Shown piece by piece: positions 23,327 through 30,145 of a stretch of 30,204 nt of DNA (positions are counted from its first letter, which is position 1; each line of letters begins with the position of its first letter). Under the pieces are notes generated by a model, which saw only the letters and a program-made list of their open reading frames with translations, made no database searches and was not told where the DNA came from. The translations under genes and the position numbers were made by a program. The stretch is from a virus. The DNA lies in the IMG/VR virus record IMGVR_UViG_3300015194_000010, positions 1-30,204 of that record; one strand, written 5' to 3'.

Positions 23327-26300
23327 TTCCGGTACCGAGGGCCGACCCAGCCCTTCGCCTCTACGGGGAGCCCCGGAGCCCACGAGGGGATCTCGCAGAG
23401 AATCTTCACGAACTCTTTCAGAGACCCCTCGCCCTTCTTCCGCTCGCAGATCCCTTCGTCGTAGACTTCGAGGAGCGGCCGGTACCCGCGCTTCTCCAGC
23501 CGCAGCAGGGCGGGGAGCATCAGGTCGCGCGCGGTCGCCTGCGTACAGTTATGAACGAGGACCGGGCCTTCCTCGGTCAGGATCATAAAACGACTACGCG
23601 GGCCGCAGTTCTTCAGGTCGAAGACGGGCTCGACCTTTCCGGTAGATTTCCACGACCTGCTCGGGGCTTTTTCCATTTTTAAGATGAAAGGCGATCGCAT
23701 TATAGCTCGCCCATCCCGGGCAGAATCGGTCCCAGAAATCGCAGAAGGAGATCGTTTCTCCCCGGAAACTGAGGTATCGAGTAGACCGTCGATTTCGGCA
23801 ATTAATTTTCCGATCCACGAGGCGCAGATTCCCGGGCTCGTAGTTTCCCTCATTATTTCGCCGGTCCAGGTCGAGACCTTTTTTATCCCAGTCTGAAAGC
23901 GTTTTAATATACAGAAGAAAAACCTTTCGATCTTTCCTCCACGGCGGATGAACCCGGACTCCTCGCCCTCCGTAGTTCGGAAAAGTCTTCGCCTTTCGGT
24001 TATGACATCGCGACACCATTCCGGTGTAACGATGGAGCCAGACGGCCAGAAGTTCGGGATCAGATATGATCTCCTGGTATCCTCGATTCGCCGCCCGACT
24101 CCTCCCCGCTTTCTGGTGTCCGCATTTCTGACAGCGTAGAGAATGCTCTCGGTAGAGACTCCGATTGGTGACGGGTATCTCGACCCCGCAACGGCAACGA
24201 CAGAGAGTTTTTCCGCCATTCCCGACGGCTGCCGAAAGGACGACGAGACCGCCGAACGTCGCCCCGACTTTAGGGCTTCGTCCGTAAGTCGTTCGTCCAA
24301 GTGAATCGCTTTTCGCCACGAGCCGCCAACGAGAACCAAGTGGTCCGGCGTGAGGCTGACTCCCAGCCATTCCCCAGTTTCTTTTTCCCCTCGATAGAGA
24401 AGTCCTCCGTGCCTTGTCCATTCTTCTCCGTCCCAGATTAAATCGTCTTCGGTCACGTCGATTATTCTTTTTACCCCATTCGACGTGAAGACCAGAGTTC
24501 TAGCAGCGAGACAATTTTCCGTCAAGGTCCCGCCCCAGCTTCTCTCCAGGACCCATTTCTTCGTCTTCGAATCGACAGCCCAGAATTCTAGGGTCTTCAT
24601 CGGCTCCGTCCAGCAGGTCTCCGACGTGACGGTGACCGTGCCGTCGGCGTTCTCGGTCTCCGTGATCTTCTCGTACTCGCGGACTCTCCAGGAAATCTGA
24701 GGCTCCCGGTAAGCGAGAGGTCTTCCTGATGGAAGCTCTATCCAGAGGAATCGGTCCTTCAGGAAAAGTTTACAGCGCCCGGCCTTGAAAGTTTTCCCAG
24801 GATTTTCGACAGCCGAAACAGCGGCGGCCTCCAGAGTTTTCCAAAGCGCGGGAACCGCCGCATGAGCTTTTCGGTAGTCGTGGACGGATTTCGTGGACTG
24901 CTTCAGCGACAGTTTCAAAAGGTACGGCGGATTCGCCGCTGTCTTCTGAAACTTCGGCGGACCCATACCGAAGCCGCAACCAAGAATCTCCGCTTTCGCG
25001 AGCTGTCGGGCATCGAGCGCCCAGCGTTCCCCGCGCTCGACGGCTCGCTCGACCTCCTCGTAGGTCTTCCCCGTATCGGCGGCAGCCTGGTAGATATAGG
25101 GATCTTTTCCGCTCCGGAGAATCTGAAGGCCCGCTTCGTTCCCGGCCAACCACCAGAGGACGGCAACTTCGACCTTCGAAAAGTCCGCGACGAAAAGTTC
25201 CCAGCCCTCGGACGGGATGATCATGTTCCGCAGGACGGAAGAGAAGAGAATCCCGAGGGCGTCGCCGTAGAGGAGGCGAAGCATCTCCGGATCGCATTCG
25301 ACGACGTTCTCGACGGCGGCGTAAGGGCGCGCGGGATCGACCGTGAGAAGGCCGCGCGGGAAATTATAGGGATTGATGCCGGTCCCGGCCGAACGCCCGG
25401 TACTCGCACCATGATAGAGAAGGATGTCCCGGACGCGGTCGTCATCGCCTGCGCGCGCGAGAAAGCTCTGATACTTCTTCGTGCTCGCTAACGAGAGGGC
25501 CTGACGAATCTGAAGGAGCCGCTTCATGTCGTCCGACAGGTCGAAACCGTCGAGCTTATCCTGGACGGTATTTTTCTGAAGGTTCGGGATCTCGACCCCT
25601 TCGAGAGCGAGGAACTCGAAGATGGATTTCCGGGAATGCGGCGACTTGACGAGCCCCATGGTGAGGCGGTCCAGCTCTTTTAATTTCCGCGTGCCTTCTG
25701 TTTCCATGATATCGACGATCTTCTTCACGGTCGGGATGTCGACGCGCAGGCCGCGCCAGTTCATCCGCTGATTCATGTGCCAGATTTCCTGTTCCTCCGG
25801 GATTAGATCCGGGAGCGCGTCGTCGAGCGCTTCCTCGGCGAGCACGTCGATTTTGCAGTATTCGTAGAGCACGTTCCAGACGGCCGGGTCCGCGTCGGGC
25901 TCGATAAATTCCGGCGGACAGGGAACCCGGGCCTCGATAAATTTCTTCTGCTTCGGCGTGAGCTTCTTCCCGGCGGCGGTCCGCTTGCCGATTTCCAGAT
26001 TCATCTTATGCCAGGCGTTCCACTCGCGCGAGGGCTTACAGGTTCGGAGCATAGCTTGATACCCGCGAAAGTCTTTTTGAACCGCCAAATTCAAAGCCTC
26101 TCCGGCTCCTGCTAGATTTCTCGGAAGGGCGCAAGCTGCGGCTTTCGCCGCTGTACACCGAAAAAGTTCCAGAGGATAGTCGGGCCAACCGAGTCTCTTC
26201 ACCAGAATATTGAAGTACAGGCATTTTTCGAAGAAGGCATTATGAGAGGAGAATTCGTATCTTTCTAGGATCGCTTTCTTCCAAGCGTCGCGGATCTCGC

Positions 26301-26487
26301 GAGGAAGTTTCGCCCAAGGAGTGTTTATCAGTTTGAAATCGAGGAAATAAATTTTCGGGTCGCCGTGAAATTTGAAGACGAAACAGGTCGGTTGAGTAGA
26401 CTTATCAAGGCTGTACTTATAGGCACCCTCTTTTTTCAGGTCAGACCGACTCCTCGACTCAAAGTCTCCGGTCAAGCGGCGTTTCAT
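23323..26487 (-). CDS. Family A DNA polymerase with 3'-5' exonuclease, interrupted by an intein
   Basis: This is the phage replicative polymerase, 1054 codons, or 732 residues after removal of a 322-residue intein. Exonuclease motifs are GDFESRS (D8, E10), SSHNAFFEK (~80-88) and YCKIDV (~210). Polymerase motif A is VADFSKVEV (Asp ~435). Motif B is RQLAKAEILGCGFGMGPPKF (~494). Motif C is EVYDEG (~1009), lying after the intein. The intein splits LTEN from CTQATARDLM in the conserved E-N-x-x-Q-A-x-A-R-D helix. The ATG at 26487 has AGAGG 7 bases upstream and overlaps the stop of a 37-codon gene; a GTG 12 codons earlier is rejected. Confidence 0.93.
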   Translation of the reverse strand: MKRRLTGDFESRSRSDLKKEGAYKYSLDKSTQPTCFVFKFHGDPKIYFLDFKLINTPWAKLPREIRDAWKKAILERYEFSSHNAFFEKCLYFNILVKRLGWPDYPLELFRCTAAKAAACALPRNLAGAGEALNLAVQKDFRGYQAMLRTCKPSREWNAWHKMNLEIGKRTAAGKKLTPKQKKFIEARVPCPPEFIEPDADPAVWNVLYEYCKIDVLAEEALDDALPDLIPEEQEIWHMNQRMNWRGLRVDIPTVKKIVDIMETEGTRKLKELDRLTMGLVKSPHSRKSIFEFLALEGVEIPNLQKNTVQDKLDGFDLSDDMKRLLQIRQALSLASTKKYQSFLARAGDDDRVRDILLYHGASTGRSAGTGINPYNFPRGLLTVDPARPYAAVENVVECDPEMLRLLYGDALGILFSSVLRNMIIPSEGWELFVADFSKVEVAVLWWLAGNEAGLQILRSGKDPYIYQAAADTGKTYEEVERAVERGERWALDARQLAKAEILGCGFGMGPPKFQKTAANPPYLLKLSLKQSTKSVHDYRKAHAAVPALWKTLEAAAVSAVENPGKTFKAGRCKLFLKDRFLWIELPSGRPLAYREPQISWRVREYEKITETENADGTVTVTSETCWTEPMKTLEFWAVDSKTKKWVLERSWGGTLTENCLAARTLVFTSNGVKRIIDVTEDDLIWDGEEWTRHGGLLYRGEKETGEWLGVSLTPDHLVLVGGSWRKAIHLDERLTDEALKSGRRSAVSSSFRQPSGMAEKLSVVAVAGSRYPSPIGVSTESILYAVRNADTRKRGGVGRRIEDTRRSYLIPNFWPSGSIVTPEWCRDVITERRRLFRTTEGEESGFIRRGGKIERFFFCILKRFQTGIKKVSTWTGEIMRETTSPGICASWIGKLIAEIDGLLDTSVSGEKRSPSAISGTDSARDGRAIMRSPFILKMEKAPSRSWKSTGKVEPVFDLKNCGPRSRFMILTEEGPVLVHNCTQATARDLMLPALLRLEKRGYRPLLEVYDEGICERKKGEGSLKEFVKILCEIPSWAPGLPVEAKGWVGPRYRK
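23548..24513 (-). mobile_element. Intein in the DNA polymerase, with nested out-of-frame endonuclease gene
   Basis: The intein spans 322 in-frame codons. Block A begins CLAARTLVFTSNGVKRIIDV at the Cys1 codon (24511-24513). Block B is GVSLTPDHLVLVGGSW, with the T-x-x-H motif. Block F is VEPVFDLKNCGPRSRFMI. Block G is GPVLVHN followed by extein Cys. All residues needed for splicing (Cys1, block B His, penultimate His, terminal Asn, Cys+1) are present. Between the blocks the intein frame is Arg/Ser-rich without recognisable domain, because the endonuclease is encoded there in another frame. Insertion is at the active-site region, the usual place for inteins in family A polymerases. Confidence 0.9.
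23594..24421 (-). CDS. HNH-type homing endonuclease encoded inside the intein in a different frame
   Basis: This 275-codon frame lies wholly inside the intein, on the same strand but out of frame with it. Its ATG has GGAG 4 bases upstream. Residues ~43-103 form a four-Cys zinc module (VGATFGGLVVLSAAVGNGG; C74, C76/C78, C97, C100) as in phage HNH proteins. Residues ~129-212 carry WLHRYTGMVSRCHNRK, YGGRGVRV and LDRRNNEGNYEPGNLRLVDR then NCRNRR, the pattern of the phage HNH group with L-D-R-x-x-N-x-G-x-Y-x-x-x-N. The C-terminal NGKSPEQVVEIYR is a DNA-binding-like tail. The first ~38 codons merely shadow intein block B, so a later GTG start is possible. Confidence 0.83.
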   Translation of the reverse strand: MDKARRTSLSRGKRNWGMAGSQPHAGPLGSRWRLVAKSDSLGRTTYGRSPKVGATFGGLVVLSAAVGNGGKTLCRCRCGVEIPVTNRSLYREHSLRCQKCGHQKAGRSRAANRGYQEIISDPELLAVWLHRYTGMVSRCHNRKAKTFPNYGGRGVRVHPPWRKDRKVFLLYIKTLSDWDKKGLDLDRRNNEGNYEPGNLRLVDRKINCRNRRSTRYLSFRGETISFCDFWDRFCPGWASYNAIAFHLKNGKSPEQVVEIYRKGRARLRPEELRPA

Positions 26488-26597
26488 CGACGCGCCTCTG
26501 CCTGTTCCTTCCAGGTCTGCCACGCAAGACGCGGCGGAAGCCCCGTCGACCGCATGAACGTCCTGAAGCAGAGACGGCAGACGAGCGCGTAGGTCAC
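26484..26597 (-). CDS. 37-residue Cys-containing protein between membrane protein and polymerase
   Basis: A GTG overlapping the TGA of the upstream membrane protein gene (GTGA) opens a 37-codon frame. Its TGA in turn overlaps the polymerase ATG (ATGA). Both junctions use the overlap style seen throughout this arm, so the frame very likely is a gene. The product has C-x2-C near its start (ALVCRLCFRTFMRS) and a basic, Trp-containing C-terminal half (WQTWKEQAEARR). The C-x2-C could be half of a zinc site. It is too short to classify. Confidence 0.68.
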   Translation of the reverse strand: MTYALVCRLCFRTFMRSTGLPPRLAWQTWKEQAEARR

Positions 26598-26791
26598 AAC
26601 CGACTGCGCCCGTGAAAGATCGGGCCGCCGGAGACGAGGCCGAAGTACCCCAGACACATCCAGATGACGACGAGAATCACGACGACATAGACTATCTGCC
26701 GGATGGTGGAGTCCATCGGGATCTTCGGAAGAATCAGACCGATGACGACGCCGATAACGACGAGTAGGAACAGAAATTCAATCAGGCCCAT
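26594..26791 (-). CDS. Small two-helix membrane protein (Thivi_2564-like)
   Basis: This 65-residue protein has two hydrophobic helices: residues ~3-22 (LIEFLFLLVVIGVVIGLILP) and ~32-55 (IVYVVVILVVIWMCLGYFGL), separated by KIPMDSTIRQ. The hairpin with P-M-D-x-x-I between helices resembles a widespread family of tiny phage and bacterial membrane proteins. AAAGGA lies 9 bases upstream. It overlaps the previous gene by 14 bases. Function is unknown. Confidence 0.78.
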   Translation of the reverse strand: MGLIEFLFLLVVIGVVIGLILPKIPMDSTIRQIVYVVVILVVIWMCLGYFGLVSGGPIFHGRSRL

Positions 26792-27149
26792 GACTATTTT
26801 TCCTTTCGAGAGGGGTTTCTAACTTCAAAGGAGGCGGACCAGGGAACGCAGGCCGGTCCGGATCGGCACCATTAGGGGGAGCCGTGACCGGGTTGTACTT
26901 CGCCTGCCATTTCATTATGCACTCGGCGAGCAGCTCGTCGCCGAGAAACTCCTTCACGTCGTCGAGACGGATGAGCCCGATCTGACCTAGCTGAATAGAA
27001 ATGACGATGTCGGGCGGCTCGGCCTGTGTCGGGCTCATGGTGCCGAGGAGAAAGCCGTAACCGAAGCCACGGAACTTCACGCCCTGCCAGCCCGGAGCCG
27101 TTCCGTTCTGGGCTTCCTTAACGAAAATCAGATTTCCCTGTTTGATCAT
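26778..27149 (-). CDS. Unknown protein of replication arm
   Basis: This 123-residue protein has AAGGA about 6 bases upstream. It begins MIKQGNLIFVKEAQNGTAPG and contains GFGYGFLLGTMSPTQAEPPD, then VISIQLGQIGLIRLDDVKEF, and a proline-rich tail. A 166-base gap precedes it, so it may start its own transcript. No domain is recognised; the beta-rich N-terminal half suggests a small folded domain. Confidence 0.65.
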   Translation of the reverse strand: MIKQGNLIFVKEAQNGTAPGWQGVKFRGFGYGFLLGTMSPTQAEPPDIVISIQLGQIGLIRLDDVKEFLGDELLAECIMKWQAKYNPVTAPPNGADPDRPAFPGPPPLKLETPLERKNSHGPD

Positions 27150-27180
27150 TTTCGTCCTTGAGCGGGAGCCGACGGTACGG

Positions 27181-27217
27181 TTATCGGGAGTATACGGGAT
27201 AAGGACGGTTAATCTTT
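27181..27217 (-). promoter_or_regulatory. Possible weak promoter/operator upstream of the 123-residue gene
   Basis: In the 166-base gap (27150-27315), TATACT on the minus strand (27189-27194) resembles a -10 box. It lies inside a near-dyad with outer arms TTATC and GATAA (27181-27202). No good -35 box stands 16-18 bases before it, and the downstream gene is about 35 bases away. The call rests on this pattern only. Nothing else but a 24-codon frame (27181-27255) is seen in the gap. Confidence 0.2.
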
Positions 27218-27315
27218 TTCCCGGTCTCTCCGCCCGTTTCCGTCGGCCCTCGCATTTTTCAGCCCCTGAACTTGGATACCCTAGCGAAAGTATCTGACCC
27301 GGGGCCGAAAATTAT

Positions 27316-27945
27316 CTATAAGAAATCCCCTTCAGCGTCGTCCGCATCCTCGTCCTCGTCAGCGGAGACGACGGGCGCGAAGACCTGCTCGACCGGCTTC
27401 TTGCCGCCGAAGGCTTTCCCGTCCCGGAGTTTCTGGACGTGGTCCAGGATGAAGCCGACGCCCTGTTTCGATCCGAACTCCCAGACGTAGGCGTAGATGT
27501 ACGCGCGCGCGTAGCAGCCAGGGTAGAGAACGGAGGCTTCCGTGATAGGAACCCCTTTCGCGTCGACGATGCCGGGGCGCTGGTCTTCGCCGGTCGAAGC
27601 CTTGATCGCCCAGTGTCCCGGATAGCCCGGTTTATCGGCGTATTTTTTCGCGTCGCCGTCCGAGGTCGGGGATTCGAGTTCTTCCGGGAAATTCTCCTCG
27701 GACCCGAAATAGGCGAGCTTCGCGGCCTTCATGGCGGAGACGAGCTTGCGGGGTTTCCCGTCAATAGTCTGCCCGATGACGGGAGCGTCTTTAGGGAAGA
27801 GCATGGTGACGGAGAACTTCTTTTTCGAAGCCGTGTCCATCGCGTGCGCTTCGAAGAGATGCGGATAACTGACCCGGAACTCGGGCGTGATGATCCGGCA
27901 TTTCGCTTTCTGTTCGTCGCTGATTTTCGGTCTTTTCGCTACCAT
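27316..27945 (-). CDS. Single-strand DNA-binding protein (DUF2815)
   Basis: This 209-residue protein matches the DUF2815 group. There is RIITPEFRVSYPHLFEAHAM, then KFSVTMLFPKDAP, a middle with KPGYPGHWAIKAST and PGIVDAKG, CYARAYIYAYVWEFGSKQGV and GFILDHVQKLRDGKAFGG. It ends in an acidic tail plus F-L (ADEDEDADDAEGDFL), as in many SSBs that recruit partners through it. AAAGGAG lies upstream. It is encoded next to the DUF2800 nuclease, the usual partner gene, and would protect single strands at the replication fork or during recombination. Confidence 0.88.
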   Translation of the reverse strand: MVAKRPKISDEQKAKCRIITPEFRVSYPHLFEAHAMDTASKKKFSVTMLFPKDAPVIGQTIDGKPRKLVSAMKAAKLAYFGSEENFPEELESPTSDGDAKKYADKPGYPGHWAIKASTGEDQRPGIVDAKGVPITEASVLYPGCYARAYIYAYVWEFGSKQGVGFILDHVQKLRDGKAFGGKKPVEQVFAPVVSADEDEDADDAEGDFL

Positions 27946-27994
27946 CGGTGTTTCTCCTTTTTCGGATTTTTCGGGCTTTTCGGATTCGGAAAAT

Positions 27995-28858
27995 CTATAT
28001 CCGGGGCTCGACGTTTGTAAATATATTTCCAGCCTCTTCGCGCTTCTTCGCGAGCTTCAGAGGACAGATACTTTTCGCCTTGCAGAAAAAACAGTACTGC
28101 CCCTCGACGAAAGTCTCGGGCTCCTTCTTCGCGCGCTCGACGCCGCGCCGGAATTTCTCGACGTAAGCCCGCGCGTTCGTTATCGGGAACTCCCAGAAGA
28201 CCGGGCCGTCGTAACCGCGCGAGCGAGGCTGAACGATCCAGAGCCGGACCCTGGAAAAGTTCCACTGGTATTTCGCCGCGAGACCTACACCATAGAAAAT
28301 GAGCTGGAGATTCTCTTTCGGCGAGACCGTCCAGCTCCCGTACTTATAGTCGAAAACGTGGAGGGTCCCGAAATGGTCGACGACCGCGCCGTCGAATGTT
28401 CCGAACATTTCGGGGTCGATGAAGTCGAGGTATACGCGCGACTCGACCAGGCACTCGGAGCCGGGCGTCCGCCTATGAAGGCCGACGATAAACTTGGTGG
28501 TCTGTACGGCGTGCTGGAACTTTTCCAGGCCCGCGCGAGCGAGCGTCTCGCGAGTCTCCGCTAGGACCGCTTCCGAATTCCCGGAGAGTTCTATCTTCAT
28601 CACGGCCTCCAGGACCTCGTGGGCTTGAGTCCCCTCGGCTGCGGCGGCCGAGGACTTATCCGGAAGCCCTTCCGAGAGAGCGACCGACCCCGGGCAGCTC
28701 ATCCATCTCTCGGCCCCCGAAGCGGCGTATTTCGAATGCGCCCTTTCCGCGTGGCCCGGGCCCGCCAAGCCAGCAGTCGGCCCGGGACCGCGCGGAGTGT
28801 GTTGCGGGTACTCGTGTTGTTTTCGAGCGAGAAGGAGTTTTAGAAACGGGTCGGTCAT
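27995..28858 (-). CDS. DUF2800 nuclease (PD-(D/E)XK, Cas4/RecB-like)
   Basis: This 287-residue protein is of the DUF2800 type. SKYAASGAERWMSCPGSVAL (with C55) opens the fold. FGTFDGAVVDHF (D156) and LHVFDYKYG (D170-x-K172) are nuclease motifs II and III. Q184 in ENLQLIFYGVGL is the conserved Q-L-x-x-Y motif. C256, C259 and C265 near the C-terminus, together with C55, could hold an iron-sulfur cluster as in Cas4/AddB-type nucleases. Its ATG overlaps the previous stop. It probably acts in recombination together with the SSB. Confidence 0.87.
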   Translation of the reverse strand: MTDPFLKLLLARKQHEYPQHTPRGPGPTAGLAGPGHAERAHSKYAASGAERWMSCPGSVALSEGLPDKSSAAAAEGTQAHEVLEAVMKIELSGNSEAVLAETRETLARAGLEKFQHAVQTTKFIVGLHRRTPGSECLVESRVYLDFIDPEMFGTFDGAVVDHFGTLHVFDYKYGSWTVSPKENLQLIFYGVGLAAKYQWNFSRVRLWIVQPRSRGYDGPVFWEFPITNARAYVEKFRRGVERAKKEPETFVEGQYCFFCKAKSICPLKLAKKREEAGNIFTNVEPRI

Positions 28859-29010
28859 TCAGGGATGGCCTTTATCTGTCTCCAGACACTCTGTCCGATA
28901 CGTTCCCACATAGTGCCGTCGTCGCAGAGCGCGACCATATAGCCTTTACCGGGGTCGGCCGGATTCTGCATCATCTGAATCTGGATAACTTTTCGTTTCT
29001 TTTTCTTCAT
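28855..29010 (-). CDS. Small basic protein, unknown function
   Basis: The start at 29010 overlaps the stop of the Acb2-like gene (ATGA) and has AAAGGA just upstream; a longer frame with an Arg-rich extension is rejected. The 51-residue product begins MKKKKRKVIQIQMMQNPADP and ends YMVALCDDGTMWERIGQSVW then RQIKAIPE. The L-C-D-D-G-T-x-W motif occurs in many short phage proteins of unknown role. It is followed directly by the DUF2800 gene. Confidence 0.7.
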   Translation of the reverse strand: MKKKKRKVIQIQMMQNPADPGKGYMVALCDDGTMWERIGQSVWRQIKAIPE

Positions 29011-29246
29011 CCGTCCTTTCGTCTCTCCTGAAGAGGCGCGGAGCCGTTCCGCGCGATCTGCTCGTCGCGGATTCCTTTTCCGATCCACATATAGACCTCT
29101 TCGAGATTGGTGAGGACGAGAGCTTTCGCTCTCCCGTTCGGGAGGTACTCCTCGACCTTCGCTTCCAGCGCGGTGACCAGACCTTTGAAGTGTTCCTGCT
29201 TCATCGCGGCCTGTTCGTCGTACTGGACGTAGTCGAACCGGCTCAC
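29007..29246 (-). CDS. acb2: Acb2-like anti-CBASS cyclic-nucleotide sponge (Acb2/Tad1 hairpin domain)
   Basis: This 79-residue protein, started at a GTG overlapping the previous TGA (GTGA), matches the Acb2/Tad1 hairpin family. FDYVQYDEQAAMKQEHFKGL forms the first helix. After PNGRAKALVLTNLEEV comes YMWIGKGIRDEQIARNG, the strongly conserved block. Characterised Acb2 proteins are hexamers that bind cyclic di- and trinucleotides made by CBASS and so block effector activation; related Tad1 binds Thoeris signals. Family membership is from sequence pattern. Which ligand this one binds is not visible. Confidence 0.85.
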   Translation of the reverse strand: MSRFDYVQYDEQAAMKQEHFKGLVTALEAKVEEYLPNGRAKALVLTNLEEVYMWIGKGIRDEQIARNGSAPLQERRKDG

Positions 29247-29590
29247 GCCTCGACCGCCATGGCGTCGATACATTTCTGGTAGTCTTCCGGTTCGAGATCC
29301 GAGACGGATTCCGTCTTGAACTTCTTCTTCAGAATTGCGAGGACTTCCGCCCGGCCTTTCTTTCCTCCGGCAGCGGCGCGCTTCTTACAGGCGTCGTTCA
29401 CGGAGTCGATAGTGACTTTCTTCGCCTTCGCGACCTCTTCATCGTCGGTGTCGTCCAAGTCCTCGTCGGCGGCTACTTCGGCCGACGGAGGCGTCGCGAG
29501 AGCCTCCATCCGGTCGATCTGTTTGGTGAGCGCCGCCAGGAATTTTTTCGATTCCTCTCCGGCGAGAATCGAGATTTTTAGTTCGGCCAT
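29243..29590 (-). CDS. Possible separate C-terminal product of the methyltransferase gene
   Basis: An in-frame ATG (29588-29590) is preceded by AAAGGGGA 7 bases upstream, a better ribosome binding site than that of most genes here. The 115-residue product would begin MAELKISILAGEESKKFLAA, contain an acidic run, and end in the helical block KGRAEVLAILKKKFKTESVS and DLEPEDYQKCIDAM. Just upstream is a repetitive IYKRIDKRIDKGDEK linker, as expected where two genes fused by loss of a stop codon. Separate synthesis is an inference. Confidence 0.45.
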   Translation of the reverse strand: MAELKISILAGEESKKFLAALTKQIDRMEALATPPSAEVAADEDLDDTDDEEVAKAKKVTIDSVNDACKKRAAAGGKKGRAEVLAILKKKFKTESVSDLEPEDYQKCIDAMAVEA

Positions 29591-30145
29591 CTTTTCGTCC
29601 CCTTTGTCTATGCGTTTGTCGATTCGCTTGTATATACCCGAGTCGACGGTTGTGAAAATCTTTTCCTGAGGTCTCTCGAAAATAACGACGACCGATGCGA
29701 ACGGCGTCCCGGCCGTTCCTTCCGGCTTCGAGGGCGTCCCGAAGGTTCTCCGGCCTTCGAGAAAGACGGTCCGGATTCCCTGACCCGAGTCTCTATAGGG
29801 CTCGATGAATGTCTGCCACCATGGTTGCTCGGTCCGGTTCGCGGGCAGGAGCATGACGACCTTCTCGGCGCGCTTCAGGACGAAGACCTCGTCGAAAGCC
29901 TTCGCGACCCAGAGGTCGAGGCGAGAATAGGGTGGGTTAACCCAGACGTTTCCGAACCAATGGAGTCTCAGACCGTTCTGCTCTTTGGTGAAATAGAACT
30001 TCGCCTTCGCGTTCTTCCGCGTCGCGGCGGCGTCTAGCGTGAACGGGCCGTGGGCGCGATCGAGCGGGTCGAAGGTAGAGGCCAGCGTATGCCGTTCGTC
30101 GTTCTCCGGATTCCCGCGCGTTCGGTGGACTTTCGAGAGGTTCAC
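29243..30145 (-). CDS. Dam-like DNA N6-adenine methyltransferase fused to a C-terminal domain
   Basis: This 300-residue protein starts at a GTG that overlaps the stop of the preceding gene (GTGA) and has GGGGG just upstream. Residues ~20-165 match phage DNA N-6-adenine methyltransferases. FDPLDRAHGPFTLDAAATRK contains the S-adenosylmethionine-contacting D-A-A, and GNVWVNPPYSRLDLWV the catalytic N-P-P-Y (70-73). Residues ~186-300 are a second part with acidic linker and a helical VTIDSVNDACKKRAAAGGKK block, usually a stand-alone small phage protein. An internal start could make that part separately. Confidence 0.85.
   Translation of the reverse strand: MNLSKVHRTRGNPENDERHTLASTFDPLDRAHGPFTLDAAATRKNAKAKFYFTKEQNGLRLHWFGNVWVNPPYSRLDLWVAKAFDEVFVLKRAEKVVMLLPANRTEQPWWQTFIEPYRDSGQGIRTVFLEGRRTFGTPSKPEGTAGTPFASVVVIFERPQEKIFTTVDSGIYKRIDKRIDKGDEKMAELKISILAGEESKKFLAALTKQIDRMEALATPPSAEVAADEDLDDTDDEEVAKAKKVTIDSVNDACKKRAAAGGKKGRAEVLAILKKKFKTESVSDLEPEDYQKCIDAMAVEA

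Noticed and set aside
23594-24513. Reading the intein and HNH as one in-frame fusion broken by two frameshift errors
   Set aside because: Possible, but the intein frame is open throughout and the HNH frame has its own ribosome binding site, so nested coding is the simpler reading of the given sequence. Kept as the main test of that finding.
24862-25491. 209-codon + strand frame inside the polymerase gene
   Set aside because: Mirror of the strongly conserved polymerase domain; composition is that of a shadow.
27439-28020. 193-codon + strand frame over the SSB gene
   Set aside because: Antisense to a recognised DUF2815 gene, no start signal.
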